A DNA stretch of 64,000 bases from Agaricus subrufescens (lineage: Eukaryota; Basidiomycota; Agaricomycetes; Agaricales; Agaricaceae): the NCBI GenBank assembly GCA_029945375.1, contig CM057060.1:2914001-2978000 (forward strand), written 5' to 3'. Position numbers and translations under genes: made by a program. The notes below the pieces were generated by a model, which worked only from the letters and a program-made list of their open reading frames with translations, searched no databases and had not been told where the DNA came from. Below, in pieces: positions 1-10,384 of the stretch (position 1 is the first letter of the stretch; each line of letters begins with the position of its first letter).

Positions 1-23
1 TTTGGTCTGTGCGTGCGTGAGGC

Positions 24-57
24 AAGTCTAAGTATATATTGAACAAGCGCCGTGACA
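24..57 (+). promoter_or_regulatory. Core promoter block of NACHT copy 1
   Basis: A block reading AAGTCTAAGTATATATTG followed by AACAAGCGCCGTGACA contains a TATA-like core about 80 bases before the ATG at 117. Nearly the same block precedes copies 2, 3, 4, 6 and 7 at similar distance, while ordinary intergenic DNA around it is less conserved. I infer a shared core promoter and 5' leader. Confidence 0.6.
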
Positions 58-116
58 AAGTACAAGATACAACGAGGCCAGGCGGTCACGGCTTTAGGAA
101 GTCTCCTCTTGCCACG

Positions 117-2445
117 ATGCTTCTTGACCGCTTCTCGCGTTTCTTTCACAAGTCGAAAAAATATCGAAAGGATGATACGTCGCCTAACATTGCGGTCAAG
201 GATCAAGCTGCAGGTGAGCGGACCAGTTATTGATAGCCATCGAAAGTACCTCACTCTGTTTCAAGGGACGGGCTGTGGGATGTTCACCAATGCTACTGAT
301 GTCACAGTAAATGGTGGTACCCTGGTTAATGGCCCCACGACTTATAACACATTCAATTCGGGAGCAGGAGGTATGTGATCAGACCTCTATAACCGCTCAT
401 CATTGCCTCACTATTCCTGATCGATGCGCTTCATCAGTCTTGCAATTTATGCTCCCTCACATATGTACTGATGCTACCACCGATGCACTTGTACGAAGCC
501 CACCTCCTAGATGTCTTCCTGGAACTCGCGAGCGAATCCTGAAGATTTTGAACGAGTGGCTAATCAATTATCTTTGGATGATTGTTTGGCTCAGCGGTCC
601 TGCTGGTGCTGGAAAGTCGGCTGTTGCGCAGACCTTTGCTGAAGAGTGCGCTAAGCGAAATCGTCTTGGAGCGGCATATTTTTTCATTCGATCATCGCAG
701 AGCCATCATCCTCGAACTCTCATTCCAACCCTCGCATATCAACTCGCGGTCAATGTTCCTGGATATAAGAATATCCTTGGGCATGCAATCTTCGAGGACC
801 CTTCTATCTTCGACAAAGCGCTTCAAGTACAAATGCAGAGACTCATCGTCGAGCCCTTCACAACTTTACAGGTGCAGAAGCCCGAAATAGCTGAAAAACC
901 TTTCTTTATTATCATAGACGGACTGGATGAATGCAAAGGCGAGGAAGCACAATGCGAGATCGTCGAGATGATTGGAGAAGTAGTTCGACTGAAAAAGGAC
1001 CTTCCTCTTCGCTGGTTGATCATCAGTCGCCCCGAGTTCCACCTACAGTACACGTTCTCTCAACCAGACCTTGCCATCGACTATCATAAAGAAGTATTAC
1101 TGATCGATGCGGACACGATAAGAGATGTCAACCTCTACCTCCGATATACTCTAGAGAACATTCGGATCAAATCCTTGATTAAGGCCCCTTGGCCTCCCGA
1201 GTTGGATATGCGGAGGCTGGAGGGCATTGCCTCGGGACTGTTTATTCTTGCGGCCACTATTGTTCGCTATGTCTCCGACGTCAAATATAGAAACCCCCAG
1301 CGACGCCTTCAAGATTTCTTTGCATTCATGGATCATGAAGATCGTGCTACTACGACAAACCCTCTTGAGACTCTTGACCAGCTCTATTCTCAAATTCTAT
1401 CTGAAATACCCGCCGATGTTTATCCAATAACGAAGCGCATACTGGCTTTTCAGGCTCGTAACACCATCAACACACGCAATGTGTCCGTTCTCTGCACTCT
1501 ACTTCGCCTAGATCAAGATGTGTTTCATGATGCTGTTAAAAGTCTCCATTCGCTTTTTGATATACCTCCACGCAGTGTGAATCGTCCCATGCGGCCGCAT
1601 CATGCATCATTTAGGGATTACCTTAGGTCACAAACTCGATCTGGCGAGTTTCATCTTGGCTTTCACGATCGCGGCAAATCCTGTGCCAACGAGTTTTTGT
1701 TCTGGTACAAGACCATGCTTGAAGAACCTTGTTGGATTTCGGATGGTATATCCCTGAGGTTGCTGTGGCTTTGATTTCCGCTTACCTGACGGCTAGATTC
1801 ATTCAGTTCGATTCTAGGGTCAGTTAGGAACACCGTATTGCCTGGTGTGGTGTGGGATAGTGTACCGACATCTTATATAGTGCGAGGAGTTGTGAGTCTC
1901 TCGCTCTGGTATGGCCTTGCTGCAATGGGTGCCGACCTCAACGCGGAGCTTCTTGCCGGACTCGAGCATTTTGATTTCAGGTACATGTTGGTGAACACCA
2001 CGTATAGACACGATTTCGCCGTGTTCATATCCAATTGGGTGAGCTCTGGCTATTATTCTGTGTTGTGCCATCTAACTTATCCTTTGTAGCGCCGTCATAC
2101 TACACTCTTGCACACAGAACCGCAGGATCAACTGGAGCGGACATTGTTAGATAAGGCTGTCAGTGAAGTGAGCCGGCCTATGGAGCCTGCCATGTTTCCC
2201 ATCGGCAAGATGGACGTGAGTTTTTGATTGTTGTGTGCCTCTCATTCACTAATCGACTCACAAAGGATACTGACTCTCCGTACCGGTATGTGTTCATTGG
2301 TCATGGCATAAGATGTTGCCTGTTTTGGTTTGATGAGAAGTGTTGGTTAGGTGGGCGGTGTCGGCTTAGTTGTAAGGTGGCACCCAAAGAGATGTATGCT
2401 GTTTCCGACTGCGTTATTCACCTCCCGGAAAGGCTTTACAGATAA
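117..2445 (+). CDS. NACHT-domain STAND NTPase, paralog 1
   Basis: Predicted intracellular NLR-like NTPase of about 685 residues, complete. Exons joined by GT-AG introns: 117-213, 266-370, 438-1745, 1797-2038, 2090-2215, 2266-2445. ATG 117 is chosen because the equivalent ATG opens all seven paralogs with a 97-nt first exon. The first exon encodes a short Lys/Arg-rich head; the second a Gly/Asn/Thr-rich segment of about 35 residues. The third holds the NACHT core: Walker A GPAGAGKS near residue 121, Walker B IIIDGLDEC near 228, a SRPE sensor-like motif, and HASFRDYL after the predicted winged-helix region. No WD40, ankyrin or TPR repeats follow. Instead there is a conserved tail with FDFRYMLV, then CLFWF, GRCRL and SDCVIH near the end. 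STAND proteins switch by nucleotide-driven oligomerisation; a role in fungal non-self recognition is inference. The family call is secure, the function is not. Confidence 0.87.
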
Positions 2446-3180
2446 TTCAATTCTTTACTGCTTCATTTATTGGTGGCTTGTTTTATCTAGTAGTCTCAAT
2501 GATGATTCGGCGAAAAATAGAATACGACGCAATACAAGAATACTTGGACTTCTTGTTGCCTTGGCCAGTAGTGTTTTAGCCACCTTTAATTTGTTGTTTT
2601 GTACCAGCCTATTCAATACCTAAAGGCCGCTTATTCGTTGTGCTTGAACTGTCATCGAGGATCGCATTTGTAACTAGATGACGGGCAAGGGTGAATATTA
2701 TTATTGAGGAGTTTGCTTCATTCTACAGAGGCAATTGATAGATTGGGATGACGCTTAATTTGTAGACACCGCATCAGAGAGCTTGGCTTTGATGAACTGC
2801 ACAGACGCTTGCCAAATCGGCTTAATTAGTACGACTTGTTGGTTGATAAGCGTCGGATGTTACTTTGTGAGATGCTAATTCATGTGCTTGCAGTCCTGTT
2901 GGAAGAGAGGATATCGCATATTGAATCATGAAAATTGCGTGACGGCAGGTAGACAGATAATGCGAGCCACTGGGGCCGCAGGGGTGCTTAATGGGGCAGT
3001 CAGATGCACTATGAGAGCATGTACATGCCATGGCATTGCGCTGTAGAGACCTGTACATTCTCGGCAGTAACACAGAATGGGAACGCTCAGAGTTCAACGC
3101 ATAGATTACTATTGGACAAACAGGTGCATGCTGCATGTGACCAGGTGGCTGGAGTCAATGGCAGAGGCGTTGCCAAAGTG
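2446..3180. other. 3' flank of NACHT copy 1, no gene seen
   Basis: This is the downstream part of the duplicated unit. It is AT-rich and carries no open frame with recognisable features. Its counterpart after copy 2 is collinear with small differences, so it behaves as passive flank. Confidence 0.6.
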
Positions 3181-3836
3181 ATCCAGATCGTTCAAACCAC
3201 ACCAGGTCCAACTGCACAACCGAGGCAGCAACCATTCGGGCCACCGCAGGTGCAAGGATTCTCTGGCGCAATGCCCCTTCAAGTTACCTTCTATGGAGGA
3301 GGAACACCGTACAGTCAACCATTCATCCCTCCACAGCCTTAGTCAACATCCATGGGTGGACAGACATCACTACCGCCTCTAGGAATTGGCAGATTAGCTG
3401 CTGATTATACCCGCCTTCTGGCACATATACCCCCCTCACCAATGGGTCAAACACTGTAATTCCCCCCTCCGGATCCAGGGGTCTGGCCTGGCAGAGCGTC
3501 GTGCATAGGACATGCAGTGTGACGCTACCAGGATATGTTGTTCTGAGATGCATCAAGGAGAGGACACCATTGGAGCAGATGAACGAGCAGAAACAACGGG
3601 CACAGGAACTGCACGACGCAGAACAAACGTTGGCGAGGGAGAGACTTGAAGTTCAGAGGGCGGAGGAGAGATCAAAGGCTTCGAGTGCGAGGAGCAGTAC
3701 AAGGGGGAGCGTCTTGAGGAGTAGTCGGAGGAGTCAAACGACTTCTACTGTGTCTGGGAGCTATTCGGGAAGTGATATTGGGATTGAGGTGGAAGATGCG
3801 AGCGATGATGAATCAAGTTCGGGTCATCGATAGAAG
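3180..3836 (+). pseudogene. Degenerate gene relic between NACHT copies 1 and 2
   Basis: Open stretches interrupted by stops read like the end of a former gene. First comes a Pro/Gln-rich piece (about 3180-3342), then a short piece to about 3461. Last is a charged, probably coiled-coil piece that becomes Ser/Arg-rich and acidic and stops at 3831-3833. Part of it (about 3297-3400, around CCATTCATCCCTCCACAG) recurs in reverse orientation at about 38,040-38,140 beside NACHT copy 7. I do not recognise the parent gene. It could also be a non-coding piece of flank carried by the duplications. Confidence 0.4.
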
Positions 3837-4032
3837 CCAGGAGGATTGGAGTTACAATCTATTGTATGTACCACTTATGGATCCGTTATGCTATGTGTAT
3901 ATGTTTATTCAAGATGCCTCTGGTGCGTACATTGCAGCGACGAGGAGCAGGGGACACGATGATGATGACTGGCCGACCAGGTCACCAGTTCATTAATGGA
4001 TCCTCTTTGTTTGGTCTGTGCGTGCATGAGGC

Positions 4033-4066
4033 AAGTCTAAGTATATATTGAACAAGTGCCGTGACA
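4033..4066 (+). promoter_or_regulatory. Core promoter block of NACHT copy 2
   Basis: Same TATA-containing block as upstream of copy 1 (AAGTCTAAGTATATATTG then AACAAGTGCCGTGACA), about 90 bases before ATG 4127. Upstream, a GGCCGACCAGGTCACC stretch at about 3971-3986 has recognisable counterparts upstream of copies 3 and 7. Confidence 0.6.
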
Positions 4067-4126
4067 GAAGTACAAGATACAACGAGGCCATGCTGTCACG
4101 ACTTCAGGAAGTCTCCTCTTACCACC

Positions 4127-6460
4127 ATGCTTCTCGACCGGTTCCTGCGTTTCCGTCACAAGTCGAAAAAACATCGAAAGGATGATACGTTGTCTAACCT
4201 TGTGGTCAAGGATCAAGCTGCGGGTGAGCAGACAGTCACTGATAGCCACCGAGAGTACCTCATGCCGTTTCAAGAGATGAGCCCTGGGATCCTCACCGGT
4301 GCTAGTGATTTCACAATAAATGGTGGCCAGTTCATTAATCACCCCAAGACTTATAACATAATCAATTCGGGAGAAGGAGGTATGTAATCAGACCTCGATC
4401 ACCACTCATCGTTATTTTACTATCCCTGACTGATGCGCTTCATCAGTCTTGCAATTTATGATCCCTCGTATATGTGGTGATGCTACCACCGATGCACTTG
4501 TGCGAAGCCCACCTCCTCGATGTCTTCCTGGAACTCGCGAGCGAATCTTGGACATTTTAAACAAGTGGCTGATCAACTATCTTTGGATGATTGTTTGGCT
4601 CAGTGGCCCTGCTGGCGCTGGAAAGTCGGCTGTCGCGCAGACCTTTGCTGAGGAGTGCGCTAAGCGAAAGCGTCTTGGAGCAGCATATTTTTTCATTCGA
4701 TCATCGAAGAGCCACCATCCTCGAACTCTCATTCCAACCCTCGCATATCAACTCGCGATTAATGTTCCCGGATATAAGGAAATCCTTGGTAATGCGATCC
4801 ACGATGACCCTTCCATCTTCGATAAAGCGCTTCAAGTACAAATGCAGAAACTCATCGTTGAGCCTTTCACGGCCTTACAGACGCAGAAGCCCAAAATAGC
4901 TCAAAATCCTTTCTTCATTATCATAGACGGGCTGGATGAATGCGAAGGCGAGGAAGTACAATGCGACATTGTCGAGATAATTGGAGAGGTGGTTCGACTG
5001 AAAAAGGACCTTCCTCTTCGCTGGTTCATCGCCAGTCGCCCCGAGTTCCACCTGCAGTACACGTTCTCTCAACCAGACCTTGCTATCGACTATCATAAAG
5101 AAGTGTTACTGATCGATGCGGACACGATAAAAGATGTCAACCTCTACCTCCGACATACTCTAGAGAACATTCGAATCAAGTCCTTGATTAAGGCATCTTG
5201 GCCTCCCGAGTTGGATATGCGGAGGCTGGAGGACATTGCCTCGGGTCTGTTTATTCTTGCGGCCACTATTGTTCGCTATGTCTCCGACGTCAAATATAGA
5301 AACCCCCAGCGGCGCCTTCGGGATTTTTTTGCATTCATGAATCGCGAAGACCGTGCTACTACGACAAACCCTCTCGATACTCTTGATCAGCTGTATTCGC
5401 AAATTCTATCTGAAATACCCAAGGATGTGTTTCCAATAACAATGCGCATATTGGCCCTTCATACCGTCGGGTTCATTGCTTCATACGATGTGTCAGTTAC
5501 TTGCACTCTACTTCGTATAGATCAAGATGAGTTTCATGACGCTGTTGAAAGGCTCCATTCACTTTTTGATATACCTCCACGCGATGTGAATCGTCCCGTG
5601 CAGCCGTATCATGCATCATTTGGAGATCACCTTAGGTTACAACACCGATCTCGCGAGTTTCATGTTAGCAATCACGATTTTGGAAAATCCTGTGCCAAAG
5701 AGTTTTTGTTCTGGTACAAGACCGTGCTCGAAGATCCTTGTTGGATTTCAGATGGTATGTCCCTGGGGTTTCTGTGGCTTTGATTTCCACTTACCGCACA
5801 CCTAGATTCATTCAGTTCAATTCTAAAGTCAGTTGGAAACACCGTATTGCCTGGTGTGGTGTGGGATAGTGTAAAGACTTCTAATATAGTGCGAAGAGTT
5901 GTAAGTTTCCTGTTCTGGAATGTCCTTGGTCAATTGGGTCTCCCCCTCAACACGGAGCTTCTTGTCGGATTCAAGGATTTCGATTTCAGGTACATCTTGG
6001 TGAGTGCCAGGGATAAACAAGCGTTCGCTCTCTTTATAAACGATTGGGTGAGCTCTGGCTACTATTTCATGTTCTGAGATCTAACTTCTACTTTGTAGCA
6101 CCGTCATACTACACTCGTGCACGTCAAACCGCAGGATCAACTGGAGGAGGCATTGTTAGGCAAGGTTCTCAGTGATGTAAGCCGGCCTATGGAGCGTGCC
6201 ATGCTTCCCATCGACTACTTGGAGACAGACGTGAGTTTTTATTTGGCGTGTGTCTCTCATCTACTAATCAACTCACAAAGCATCCTGAGCCTCCATACCA
6301 ATATGTGTTTATTGGTTGCGGCATGAGATCTTGCTTGTTTTGGTTTGATGAGAACTGTTCGTTGGCTGGGCGGTGTCGACTTCGTTGTAAGGTGGCACCC
6401 AAAAAGAGGTATCTTATTTCCGACTGCGTTATTCACTTCCCAGAAAAAATTCGTATATAA
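4127..6460 (+). CDS. NACHT-domain STAND NTPase, paralog 2
   Basis: Closest relative of paralog 1; about 687 residues, complete. Exons: 4127-4223, 4275-4379, 4447-5754, 5806-6047, 6099-6230, 6281-6460. The ATG lies in a good ACCACCATG context. Exon 3 is 1308 nt as in five other copies and contains GPAGAGKS, IIIDGLDEC and SRPE; HASFGDHL replaces the usual HASFxDYL. Exon 5 is two codons longer than in paralog 1. The tail keeps CLFWF, GRCRL and SDCVIH. Intron 1 is 51 nt without a stop, so a transcript retaining it would stay in frame and add 17 residues. No disabling change seen. Confidence 0.87.
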
Positions 6461-7423
6461 TTCAAATGTTTGTACTGCTTCATTTGTTGGCGGCCCGCTT
6501 TATCTAGTAGTCTCAATGATGGTTCGGCGAAAAATAGAATACGACGCAATATAAGAACACTTGGACTTCTTGTTGGCTCGGCCAGTAGTGTTTTAGCCAC
6601 CTTTAATTTGTTGTTTTGTACCAGCCTATTCAATACCTAAAGGCCGCTTATTTGTTGTGCTTGAACCGTCATTGAGCATTGCTATCGTATGTAGATACGG
6701 ACAAGGGGAGTATTACTAGTGAAGCGTTTGCTTCATTCTACAAAGAGAATTAATAGACTTATTTTGTAGACATGGCATCAGAGAGGTTGCCTTTCATGAA
6801 CTGCACAGACACGGCAATCTTGTCAAATCAGCCTGATTAATATAACCTGTTGGATGATAAGCATTGGATATTGCTTGGTCTATTTCATGTGCTTGCGGTC
6901 CTGTTGGAAGAGAAGATATCATATATTGAATTATGCAGATTGGGCCACAGCAGGTAGATAATTAATGCAAGCCATTGAAGGTGCGGGGTGGGCAGTCAGA
7001 GGCACTATGAGAGCAGGTATACGCCATGGCATTTGCACTGTAGTGACCTGCACATTCTCGGCAATAGCACACAGTGAGAACGCTCAGAGTGAGAGAACGC
7101 GTCGATTTCGATTGGGCAAACAGGTGCACGCTGCATGTGACCGCGTGGCTGGAGTCAATGGAAGGAGGCGTACCCCGGATTGGCTCGATTCAACAGGCCA
7201 CCTGGTGAAATGCATTTCAGTACATAAACTGTTGCTGTTCTTATCCCACGTTCTCTTCGTCTTGATCTACGTGCACGGAGGTCTCTCTCTCAAATCGCCA
7301 AGCGTCAATGTACAGCAGGAGCTATGTGCCGCTAGCGCGTACATTGACCGGGTGTCAAAACAGTCACCCAATCAGATCACCAGTTCTTTATCATCTCCCT
7401 TCTGGGCCAATGGTTGCGTGAGG
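6461..7423. other. Intergenic flank between NACHT copies 2 and 3
   Basis: The first 700 bases are the 3' flank of duplication unit B. From about 7168 the sequence is unlike unit A. An open frame of 155 codons (6965-7432) crosses the duplication boundary and has no recognisable domain, so I do not call it a gene. Confidence 0.6.
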
Positions 7424-7450
7424 CAGTTCTAAGTATATATTGAACAAGCA
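7424..7450 (+). promoter_or_regulatory. Core promoter block of NACHT copy 3
   Basis: GTTCTAAGTATATATTGAAC followed by AAGCA matches the TATA-containing block of copies 1 and 2, and ends about 62 bases before ATG 7513. The later GCCGTGACA part is less well kept here. Confidence 0.55.
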
Positions 7451-7512
7451 CCAGTCAAGCAAACAACACAACAAATCCGATCAGGCACGGTTTTGTAGTC
7501 TCCCCCACCACC

Positions 7513-9876
7513 ATGCTTCTTGACCGGCTCTTGCGTTTCCTTCACAAGCCAAAAAAGCATGAAGAAAATGCCATACAACCCGGTGCCGCGCCTGAGGCTC
7601 CAACTATGTGTGGGTTAATCAACCCTCAATGGCTACTCAAGGGAGCTTACATACTTTCAAGATGCCGGCCATGGAATTTTTGCCAATGCTACCAATTTCA
7701 CTTTAAACAATCCCGTTATGATTGATCAGTCACAAGTGAACTATATGAGCATCCAGACAATTTACAACACAATTGTTACTGGCACAGCAGGTAGGTGAAA
7801 AATCATGAATCATAGATGATCACTCTCATCCCTTTTTCTTGACTAATCGGCCTCAATAGTTTTGGATCGTTTGCTTCCCTACACATGTCCCGATGCCGCT
7901 ACCGATGCGCTCGTACGAAGCCCCCCTCCTCGATGTCTTCCTGGCACTCGTGAGCGAACCTTGGGGATCTTGAGCAACTGGTTGATCAGTCATCTTTGGA
8001 TGATCTTTTGGATCACTGGCCCTGCTGGCGCTGGAAAGTCAGCTGTCGCGCAGAGTTTTGCTGAAAAGTGCTTTGAGCAAGGACGTCTTGGTGCGGCATA
8101 CTTCTTCATTCGATCATCACCCAGCCATCATCCGCGAACTCTCATACCAAGTCTTGCCTATCAACTTGCAGTTAATGTTCCTGGTTTCCAAAACATTCTT
8201 GGTCATGCTATTCTTCATGACCCTTCCATCTTTCACAAAGCGCTTCAGGTGCAAATACAGAAACTCATAGTGGAACCCTTCACAATTTTACAGGCCCGGA
8301 AGCCCGAGATAGCTCAAAATCCTTTTTTTATCATAATAGATGGGCTTGATGAATGCCAAGGTGTCAAAGCACAGTGCGAGATTGTCGAGATGATTGGAGA
8401 GGTAGTTCGGCTGAAAAAGGACCTTCCTCTTCGGTGGTTGATCGCAAGTCGTCCCGAGCTCCACCTCCAGTACACGTTCTCCCAACCTGATTTCGCTATC
8501 AACTATCACAGAGAATTGTTATTGATCGATGCGGATACCAAACAAGATGTCAAACTCTTCCTCTGTCACGACTTCGAAAATGTTCGCATCAAGTCCTCGA
8601 TTAAGGCGCCTTGGCCTTCCGAGGTGGACTTGCGGAGGCTGGAGGATATCGCCTCAGGTCTCTTTATTTTCGCAGCCACTATTGTTTGCTATGTCTCCGA
8701 CGTCGAATACGGAAATCCTCAGCGGCGCCTTCAGGATTTGTTTGCATTCATAGATAATGAGGACCGCACTACTACGACAAATCCTCTGGAGACCCTTGAC
8801 CAGCTCTATTCCCAGATTCTATCTGAGATACCGGAAGACGTGTATCCAATAACGAAAAGGATAATAAGCCTTCATGTTTTTGGCATGATTGCAGGCCACG
8901 CTGTGCGAACTTGCAGTTGTTTACTTCGCATAGATCCAGATGTGTTCTGTGATGCCGTTAAAAAACTCCCATCAATTTTTGCGGTCTCCACACATGATAT
9001 CGATCGCCTCATACACCCACATCATGCATCATTTCGCGAGTATATTAGGTCCCGACCTCGATCTGGCAAATTCTATATTAGTGATAACGATATCGGCAAA
9101 AGCTTATCCAAGGACTTTTTGTTCTGGTACAAGACCATGATGAAGGACCCTCGATGGATTTCAGATGGTAAGTCCGTGGTTTGCTGTGGTTTGACTTTCC
9201 CCTCACCGGACACCTAGATTCATACAACTCAATTCTAGAGTCAGCTAGAAATACCGTATTGCCTGGTGTGATAGGGGATAACATACTGACGTCTCATGTC
9301 ATTCGAAGAGCTGTAAGCGACTTGCTCTGGACTTCCCTTGCTGCAATGCACTCCGAACTCAGCGCAGGCCTTTTTGATGGACTCGAAGATTTCGATTTCA
9401 GGTATATGTTGGTGAGCAAGCTGGGCATGCAAAGCTTCTCCGTCATCGCACAATGTTGGGTTAGTTCTAACCATCATTTAATATCGCTAAATCTGATTTC
9501 CAATTTGTAGAGCCCTCATACTGACCTTGTACACACCACACCGCACGATAAACTGGAGGAGACTTTGTTGGATAAGGCTGTCAGTGAGGTGGGCCGGCCT
9601 ATGGAACCTGCCGTATTCCCTATTGCCACGATGGGCGTGAGTGATTTACTTGTCATATATTTTTCAATCACTAATCGATCTACAAAGAATTCCAATTGTC
9701 CGTACCGGTATATCTTCATTGGTCACGGTATCCGATGTTGCCTGTTTTGGTTTGATGAAAAATGTGAGTTGAGTGGACGATGTCGACTGAGCTGTAAGGT
9801 GCCACCCAAAGAGATGTATGTTGTTTCCGACTGTGTCATTCACCTCCCGGAGTTAGTTACCGTTGGTTTTGTGTAA
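7513..9876 (+). CDS. NACHT-domain STAND NTPase, paralog 3
   Basis: About 696 residues, complete. Exons: 7513-7609, 7662-7790, 7860-9167, 9218-9459, 9511-9636, 9688-9876. ATG 7513 lies in CCACCATG. The apparent frame break after codon 32 is resolved by a 52-nt intron. The exon-2 segment is longer than in copies 1 and 2 and resembles copies 4 and 6 (NATNFTLNN, then an IYNTI stretch). NACHT motifs GPAGAGKS, IIIDGLDEC and SRPE are present. The tail keeps CLFWF, GRCRL and SDCVIH and ends with a short hydrophobic extension (VTVGFV). No defect seen. Confidence 0.86.
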
Positions 9877-10384
9877 ACATATTTCATCTCATGAGTTGGG
9901 ACATTCGTATGTTGGTGGACTGATTTATCAACTTGACCAGTATTATTTCTATCACCTTCAAAATTTTTCTTCGCACCAAAAAGTCGAAGATCTGAAGTTC
10001 AATCTTGTTTTTTTTTGGTTGATGTATCTGTCACGTCAGGACCAATATCAAACACCGTATTTGATTGTAGGATATCGAGGGAGTCGGTTCTCTTGGTGAA
10101 ATTGATCGGTGGGCTCAAATGGCGCTCTGTTCATCTTCCAAGTTAATGCCGAGAAGCATTGACTGTGATGATTTCTTGCTGCATGATACCTACTTGTGTT
10201 TAATGAGACTCTTGAGCCCCCCTTAACACCAGGTGTACATAAAAAGATTTCTCAACCGGTTTGCCACACCATCTGTATCATCCTGTAATGAAAGTCTAAG
10301 TATACAACACACAAGCGCCGTGACAGAAGCCAAGACTCAATGAGGCCTGACAGTCACGGTTTGTCGAAGCCTCCTCATATCACC
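9877..10384. other. Intergenic between NACHT copies 3 and 4
   Basis: About 500 bases without a credible gene. Short open frames overlap the end of copy 3 and lack homology to anything I recognise. The last 100 bases contain the copy 4 promoter and leader. Confidence 0.6.
10292..10325 (+). promoter_or_regulatory. Core promoter block of NACHT copy 4
   Basis: AAGTCTAAGTATACAACACA followed by CAAGCGCCGTGACA is the same block as in copies 1 and 2, but the TATA core is altered (GTATACAAC rather than GTATATATT). It lies about 60 bases before ATG 10385. Confidence 0.5.

Larger units (their letters stand above)
1..3167 (+). repeat. Segmental duplication, unit A
   Basis: This block aligns with 4010-7167 from its first base, through the whole NACHT gene, to a point about 720 bases past the stop codon. 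Matching flank landmarks include the TTGTTTTGTACCAGCC stretch (2593 and 6610), the CTGTTGGAAGAGA stretch (near 2897 and 6901) and the ATGAGAGCA region (3010 and 7007). Similarity ends abruptly after GGAGTCAATGG. The window begins inside the unit, so its left edge is unknown. Confidence 0.85.
4010..7167 (+). repeat. Segmental duplication, unit B
   Basis: Second copy of the block starting at window base 1. It contains NACHT paralog 2 with promoter and about 700 bases of 3' flank. The two units are nearly the same length (3167 and 3158 bases), with small indels only. The open reading frames remained intact in both, which suggests selection after duplication. Confidence 0.85.

Noticed and set aside
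214..265. Frameshift in the first exon of NACHT copies 1, 3, 4, 6 and 7
   Set aside because: A 49-52 nt GT-AG intron at the same site restores the frame in each copy.
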